A DNA stretch of 64,000 bases from Candidatus Latescibacterota bacterium. Lineage in GTDB: Bacteria > Latescibacterota > UBA2968 > UBA8231. Positions 59,703 through 64,000 of this stretch are shown here, in pieces. The translations under genes were made by a program, and so were the position numbers. Every line of letters begins with the position of its first letter. Within the stretch, counting starts at the first letter, position 1. Below the pieces are notes generated by a model that worked only from the letters and a program-made list of their open reading frames with translations, was not told the DNA's origin and made no database searches. Location: the NCBI GenBank assembly GCA_022820485.1, contig JAJEFJ010000001.1, positions 94,112 through 158,111 on the forward strand, written 5' to 3'.

Positions 59703-60854
59703 CTATGGTTTTTCTCCCATAGCGCGGAGGATTTGTTGCGCCATGCGCTGCAAGTGCTCATCGTCGCCAATGTCGATAATGGCACGGTACTGCTGGATGG
59801 CGGCTGCTTCATTGCCCTGCTCCTGCAGGATGGTGGCCAACCCAAAGCGCGGGCCGGCAAAGTCGGGCTTGAGGCGGATGGCCTGCTGATAGACTTGGAC
59901 CGCAGCACCCCTATCGCCGCGAGCGTGGAGCGCGGCACCTAGATGATTGTAAGCGCGGACATGGCCCGGGCGTAGGCGCAGAGCAGCGCCGAACGCTTGC
60001 ACTGCCTCGTCGATCCGCCCCTGCTTTTTGTAGGCCAAACCCAGATTGAAGTGGGCCTGGGCGTAGTCGGGATTTAGCTCAAGGGCGCGTTGCAAGAGTG
60101 CTATAGCGCCGATGACATCACCGCGACTGTAGAGAATATGGCCTAAATTATTGTGGGCGCGGCTGTGCCTGGGGTCTAAGGAGATGATCTGGCGGTACTG
60201 GGCAATAGCCTCTGCTGCATTGCCCCGCTCATAGAGCAGCAGGGCCAGACTGTAGCGAGCTGGAACGTAGGTAGAATCGGCCTGAATGGCGCGCCGTAAA
60301 GATTGGGCCGCTTGCTCCGAATCGCCTTTTTTTTTCAGGGCCAAGCCTAGATTGTAGAGCGCCTGTACGTGGTCGCGCTCGAGCTCGACCGCCCGGCTGC
60401 ACGCGGCAATGGCCCCTTCCACATCGCCCAGTCCGTAGAGGATGGCCCCTAGGTCGCTGTGGGCTTGGGCTAGTGTGGGGTCGAGTTCAATGGCGCGGCG
60501 ATAGGACCACACCGCACCCTCGACATCCCGGCGGCTGTACAGCACATTGCCTAAGCAGCTATGCACTAACGCGTGTTCGGGATCGAGACGCAAGACCGTA
60601 CGGAATGCAGCCAGCGCACCGTCCGCATCGCCAAGTTGAAAAAGGGCGACGCCCAGTTCGAGGTGGGCTTGGGCTAGTGTAGGGTCGAGTTCAATCGCGC
60701 GGCGATAGAACGGCACCGCGCCCTCCAAGTCGCCTTTCTCAAAGAGCACCTTGGCGCTGTGGTGGGCAATAGCGGCTGCCTCAGAAGCGTCCTTAGCCTG
60801 GGCGTGGGCGCTGATGGGGGCAGCAAGCAGAAAAAAAGCAAACAAGCGGGCCAT
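59703..60854 (-). CDS. Secreted TPR-repeat protein
   Basis: A 383-residue protein with signal peptide (MARLFAFFLLAAPISAHAQA) and about ten TPR units covering the rest, for example AHLELGVALFQLGDADGALA, LYNLGLALKKKGDSEQAAQS and AHFNLGLAYKKQGRIDEAVQ. It is periplasmic by prediction. It converges with the ASPIC/UnbV gene, separated by two bases. TPR and ASPIC/UnbV proteins often co-occur, so a functional link is plausible but unproven. Its start is divergent from the DUF6785-like carrier at 60983. Confidence 0.88.
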   Translation of the reverse strand: MARLFAFFLLAAPISAHAQAKDASEAAAIAHHSAKVLFEKGDLEGAVPFYRRAIELDPTLAQAHLELGVALFQLGDADGALAAFRTVLRLDPEHALVHSCLGNVLYSRRDVEGAVWSYRRAIELDPTLAQAHSDLGAILYGLGDVEGAIAACSRAVELERDHVQALYNLGLALKKKGDSEQAAQSLRRAIQADSTYVPARYSLALLLYERGNAAEAIAQYRQIISLDPRHSRAHNNLGHILYSRGDVIGAIALLQRALELNPDYAQAHFNLGLAYKKQGRIDEAVQAFGAALRLRPGHVRAYNHLGAALHARGDRGAAVQVYQQAIRLKPDFAGPRFGLATILQEQGNEAAAIQQYRAIIDIGDDEHLQRMAQQILRAMGEKP

Positions 60855-60982
60855 ATTCTATGCGATTCGGGAAGTAGCAATGCAGCAACTGACCATAAAA
60901 ATAGGTTCTTTCTTCCCACAACACAGGTTTTACACCAATTTGAAGCACTGATGTCCCACTGTTTTCAACAGCCCTGTAGCCC

Positions 60983-62923
60983 ATGAACGGCCTGCCGCAG
61001 ATCACCGTGCGCGCTATTGTCCTAGGTGCCCTGACCATAGCCGCCAACTTCTACTACATCGTCAACGTTGGCCAGCGCCTAGGCATAGGCAGCTACGTCC
61101 ACTCGCAATTCCCCATGGCCACTTTCATGCCCTTTGTGCTGTGGCTCTTCCTCAACACCGCACTCAGGGCACTCTGGCCGCGCGTGGCACTCAGCCGCGG
61201 CGAAATGCTGACCCTGTTCTCCATGCTGTGGGTGGTGGGTACGATTCCGCAGTTGGGCTGGATGACCTACTGGACCTCAATTGTGGGGGCACCAAGCTAC
61301 TTCGCCACAGCCGAGAACCAGTGGGAGGAGATCTTCTTCGACTACCTTCCCTGGCATGTCTTTGCCAATGCCTCACCCCGGGTAGTCGATCCGTTTTGGT
61401 TTGGCCTGTCCGAAGGGGCCTCCATTCCCTGGGACGGGTGGATCGGTGCCATCGGCCAGTGGCTCGGCGTCTCTATGGCCATGGTAGTCTTCGGCTTCTG
61501 CCTGATCGCCCTGTTCCACAAACAGTGGGTTGAGGCCGAGAAGCTGACCTTTCCACTGGCGCAAATGCCCTTAGACCTAACCCAAGGCTTTGAGGGCAAG
61601 CGATGGCCCGAGCTATTTTGCAAGCCCGTCTTCTGGCTCGGCTTCGCCTTGGTTTTCCTGCCCATACTCTACAACATCGCCACCTACTTCGCCCTAGGCC
61701 TGCCACCCATCGAATTTTACTGGAAATTCTACGATTTTCACGCGACGCCGGACTTTTTTCTGACCGTGCGCATTCTGCCGCTGATCATGGCCGTGACCTA
61801 TTTGTGTCCAGTGGATATCCTCGGCAGCATGATCTTCTTCCACTTACTAGCCGCACTCAAGATAGCCCTAATGAAGCGAACCGGCTTTTCCATTGGCGGC
61901 TTTGCCGTGGGTGCCGCTGGCCAGCAGCCCGAGGCGCAAAACATCCTCTACATGGAGAGCTACGGTGCCCTAGTCTTCATCGGCCTGTGGTCCATCTGGC
62001 TGGCCCGACGCCATTTGCGTCAGGTGTGGCACCAAGTGCGCAGCGGCCAGGGCGAGCCACGCCAAGTCGCCCTCTACCGGCTGGCCTTGGCTGGCCTAAT
62101 TCTGTCGGGGCTCAGCGTCATCGGCTGGGGAGTGCAACTGGGCATGAGCTTACCCATATCTATTGGCGCTTTCCTGCTGATGACGCTGACCTACTTCGTC
62201 ATAGCCAAACTCGTCGCTGCCACTGGCTTTGCCTATCTCTTGCCCAATAAGCCCCATATCAAAGGCGATTCCTTCCTCATCGAGTTAGTCGGTTCGGCCT
62301 TCCAGTCGCCGCGCAGCCTAGTGGCGTTTAAGGTATTCACCAGCAATGCCTTCTTCGGCACCTTCCGCATCCCGGCCTGGCCAGCGCTGCCCCACTGCTT
62401 TCGCCTGTTCTCCCTAGAGCGGCAGCCCGGGCGACTGACGGCGATGGTCCTGATCTCCTTTCCCATTGGATTCGTCGTATTGGCCGTCGAGACGATCAGC
62501 TTGGCCTACGAAGGGGGCGGCCTGATTTTCCTCGGCGGCAAGGCCAACTGGATCTTCGAAGACATGGTTTATCTGCTCAACAACCCCATGCTGCCCGACC
62601 TGAACAAGTGGGCGGTGTGGCTCTTCGGCTTTGGCGAAGCCGCGCTCATCGCCCTGCTGCGCGGCTATTTCCACTGGTTCCCCTTACATCCCATCGGCCT
62701 GGCCTTCCAGCACACGTTCGGTCTCCGCCTCTACTGGTTCAGTCTGTTCATCGTGTGGATCGTCAAAATAATCCTGCTGCGCTACGGCGGGGTCAAAGCC
62801 TACATCGCTGGCAAACCCTTGTTCTACGGCCTGGCCATCGGTTATGTGGTCGGGGTAGTTTTTTCCATGGTAGTGGATCTGATCTGGTTCCCCGCAGAGG
62901 GACACCGCATGCACGGATGGTAA
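60983..62923 (+). CDS. DUF6785-type polytopic membrane protein (paralogue)
   Basis: A 646-residue inner-membrane protein with about a dozen hydrophobic segments, paralogous to the one at 17525. Shared landmarks: FATAENQWEEIFFDYLPWHV, SIPWDGWIGAIGQWLG, FHKQWVEAEKLTFPLAQMPL, HPIGLAFQHTFGLRLYWFSL and a final YGLAIGYVVGVVFSMVVDLI. It is OPT-like by style; the substrate is unknown. It is followed after 38 bases by a sugar isomerase/epimerase-like gene, supporting transport of a sugar or sugar derivative. The other copy sits in a sugar ABC operon. Confidence 0.82.
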   Translation: MNGLPQITVRAIVLGALTIAANFYYIVNVGQRLGIGSYVHSQFPMATFMPFVLWLFLNTALRALWPRVALSRGEMLTLFSMLWVVGTIPQLGWMTYWTSIVGAPSYFATAENQWEEIFFDYLPWHVFANASPRVVDPFWFGLSEGASIPWDGWIGAIGQWLGVSMAMVVFGFCLIALFHKQWVEAEKLTFPLAQMPLDLTQGFEGKRWPELFCKPVFWLGFALVFLPILYNIATYFALGLPPIEFYWKFYDFHATPDFFLTVRILPLIMAVTYLCPVDILGSMIFFHLLAALKIALMKRTGFSIGGFAVGAAGQQPEAQNILYMESYGALVFIGLWSIWLARRHLRQVWHQVRSGQGEPRQVALYRLALAGLILSGLSVIGWGVQLGMSLPISIGAFLLMTLTYFVIAKLVAATGFAYLLPNKPHIKGDSFLIELVGSAFQSPRSLVAFKVFTSNAFFGTFRIPAWPALPHCFRLFSLERQPGRLTAMVLISFPIGFVVLAVETISLAYEGGGLIFLGGKANWIFEDMVYLLNNPMLPDLNKWAVWLFGFGEAALIALLRGYFHWFPLHPIGLAFQHTFGLRLYWFSLFIVWIVKIILLRYGGVKAYIAGKPLFYGLAIGYVVGVVFSMVVDLIWFPAEGHRMHGW

Positions 62924-62961
62924 TAGCTAACCACGCAAACCAACTTGAGAAAGGGAATCCC

Positions 62962-63840
62962 ATGCAACTGAATATCTCCATCAGCCTGTGGAATTACATT
63001 CACTATTTCCCCTTGCGAAAAGGCGGCACCAGCTTCTCCTTAGACCGCGGCTTGGACAGTCTGGCAAAAGTCGTCGACGAAGTGGCCGCCGCGGGTTATG
63101 GCGTTGAGTTGTGGCCCAAATGGGCTAGCTGGGAGTGGACGAGCCCCGCCCGCGAAGCTCTGGTGTCCCAACAATTCGATCTCTACGCCGAGGAGCACCG
63201 GCCTCGGCTGGCGCAAATCCTGCGCGGCGTGCGCTCGAGTTGGCACACGGGCGGCGACAATACCATTGAGAGCTACCACCGCCAAATCGACACGGTGGCG
63301 CAAGTGGGCAGTCAGGTCCTAGTAGTACACGCGGCCAATCTCTATCTCGACGGCCCCAATCCCAATTTCGATTTTGCCGCCCAAGTGCTGGAGTACGCGC
63401 GCCAGAACGAGGTCAAAATCGCGCTGGAAAACGCCTCCGAAGGCGAGCAAGAAGAAGATCCTGAGATGTGGAATCTGTCCATTTTGCAGCGGGCGCTGGC
63501 GCGCTTTGCCGACCTTGGAATCTGCCTCGACACGACCCACGTACAAAAATTCAAACGCTTTCCCCTCAAAGAGTACGTCGATCGGCTGCAAGACCGCATT
63601 TGCCACTTGCACATCAGCGATGCCCTAGGCGATGACGTGGGCATCGGCCGCCTGCACACCATGCCGGGCACCGGCAAAATACCCGCAGCCGATTGGCGCT
63701 ACCTGCTCGACGCCCTAGCGGCGGTCAATTTTCAGGGAGATGCGGTACTCGAAATCAAACCTCTAACCCCAGTGCGCATCGCCCAGCAAACCGACGAATT
63801 CTTCGCCACCTGCGCCCAATCGGCCGGCGTGATGGGCTAA
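62962..63840 (+). CDS. Sugar phosphate isomerase/epimerase-like TIM-barrel protein
   Basis: A 292-residue xylose isomerase-like TIM-barrel protein. Expected metal and catalytic residues are seen: Glu in GYGVELWPKWAS, His in VLVVHAANLYL, Glu in VKIALENASEGE, Asp/His in GICLDTTHVQKFK, His in ICHLHISDALG and the final Glu in DAVLEIKPLTP. The substrate is unknown. The open frame extends back to 62608 inside the carrier gene, but AAGGGAATCCC precedes the ATG at 62962. It is probably co-transcribed with the carrier. Confidence 0.85.
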   Translation: MQLNISISLWNYIHYFPLRKGGTSFSLDRGLDSLAKVVDEVAAAGYGVELWPKWASWEWTSPAREALVSQQFDLYAEEHRPRLAQILRGVRSSWHTGGDNTIESYHRQIDTVAQVGSQVLVVHAANLYLDGPNPNFDFAAQVLEYARQNEVKIALENASEGEQEEDPEMWNLSILQRALARFADLGICLDTTHVQKFKRFPLKEYVDRLQDRICHLHISDALGDDVGIGRLHTMPGTGKIPAADWRYLLDALAAVNFQGDAVLEIKPLTPVRIAQQTDEFFATCAQSAGVMG

Positions 63841-63846
63841 CATTCA

Positions 63847-63885
63847 TATAGCAACCCTGAATCATTCAAGACTGGATTCCCGCTT
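63847..63885. mobile_element. Partial copy of the TATAGCA MITE family
   Basis: TATAGCAACCCTGAATCATT then CAAGACTGGATTCCCGC matches the right end of the element at 7822 (reverse strand) with one substitution over about 38 bases. The match then stops and a transposase tail lies just beyond. The second terminal repeat is not seen before the window ends, so the copy is truncated, interrupted by the insertion sequence, or the end of it. Confidence 0.65.
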
Positions 63886-63920
63886 TTGCGGTAGTATCTG
63901 TGTTGTGTGTCAAGCCTTTT

Positions 63921-64000
63921 TTAGCCTGCTTTGGCTTGGTGTTGCACCCAAGGGGTTCGTCGATGGGCAATGGCGTTGAGCAGCAGGAGCAGCTTGCGCA
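63921..64000 (-). CDS. Transposase C-terminus, IS110-like (partial)
   Basis: The last 25 residues of a minus-strand gene are visible before the window ends: RKLLLLLNAIAHRRTPWVQH then QAKAG and stop. The RKLL-x-x-LNA-x-x-x...W pattern is the usual end of IS110-type (DEDD) transposases. A T-rich tract follows the stop. The short visible length limits the call. Confidence 0.5.
   Translation of the reverse strand, partial: RKLLLLLNAIAHRRTPWVQHQAKAG

Noticed and set aside
62608..62961. N-terminal extension of the isomerase-like frame
   Set aside because: It overlaps the membrane carrier gene in another frame and is Arg-rich. Homology-like sequence begins at the ATG at 62962, which has a ribosome-binding site.
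1..64000. tRNA or rRNA genes
   Set aside because: No cloverleaf with T-loop GTTCRANNC in the right setting and no rRNA-like conserved blocks were noticed by eye. A tRNAscan or Infernal run would settle it.

Overview
The window looks like chromosome from an uncultured, GC-rich, Gram-negative-type bacterium. It encodes lipoproteins with lipoboxes, TolQ/ExbD-type inner-membrane proteins, very large beta-rich proteins that are probably outer-membrane, FlgD-like/T9SS-like C-terminal domains, TPR proteins, several sulfatases, Gfo/Idh and xylose-isomerase-like enzymes, PhyH and TauD dioxygenases and DUF6785-type membrane proteins. This mix recalls uncultured FCB-group or neighbouring lineages such as Latescibacterota or Poribacteria. 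That placement is an inference from gene content; no rRNA, tRNA or CRISPR was seen.

Layout. 0-0.6 kb: 5' part of a phosphodiester-glycosidase-domain gene. 0.8-6.5 kb: co-directional metabolic genes (Gfo/Idh oxidoreductase, cysS, MlrC-like M81 peptidase, hydroxypyruvate-isomerase-like, TauD-like). 6.6-9.1 kb: an Rpn/PD-(D/E)XK gene, then a small-gene island on the minus strand. Its genes share a ribosome-binding leader, and one of them is broken by a 111-bp MITE-like insertion. 9.2-12.4 kb: sulfatase, MazE/VapC-type toxin-antitoxin pair, SDR. 12.5-19.4 kb: two divergent sugar-type ABC permease sets (LplB/LplC-like on minus; MalF/MalG-like plus binding protein plus a DUF6785-like carrier on plus). 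19.5-30.9 kb: YwbE, PHP metallohydrolase, Nudix, two more sulfatases, PhyH, a LipO-like binding protein, a CBM9-like secreted protein, and RelE/HigA-type and BrnT/BrnA toxin-antitoxin modules, with many dispersed repeats.

31-54.2 kb is the most striking part: two divergent, tightly packed operons. Leftward: TolQ/ExbB, two ExbD/TolR, a CBM9-like secreted protein and a TPR lipoprotein. Rightward: a 1081-residue TPR protein, a one-TM DUF4159 protein, a lipoprotein with an AgmX/PglI C-terminal domain, a small lipoprotein, and five exported proteins in the order A-B-B-A-B (A = carbohydrate-binding-like plus discoidin-like plus FlgD-like; B = ~905-978-residue beta-rich proteins with Asp-rich calcium-type loops). 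One TolQ, two TolR, a giant TPR protein, an AgmX/PglI tail and outer-membrane-type proteins together recall the Myxococcus Agl-Glt gliding and Nfs machines. I infer a motor-driven envelope-spanning apparatus with duplicated surface modules.

54.3-64 kb: a beta-propeller glycosidase-like protein, a secreted protein with a T9SS-type-A-like tail, an FG-GAP/ASPIC-UnbV protein with no standard start codon, a TPR protein, a second DUF6785-like carrier with a sugar-isomerase-like enzyme, and the 3' end of an IS110-like transposase beside a MITE fragment. At least two MITE-like families are visible, one with matching 7-bp target duplications at both copies.
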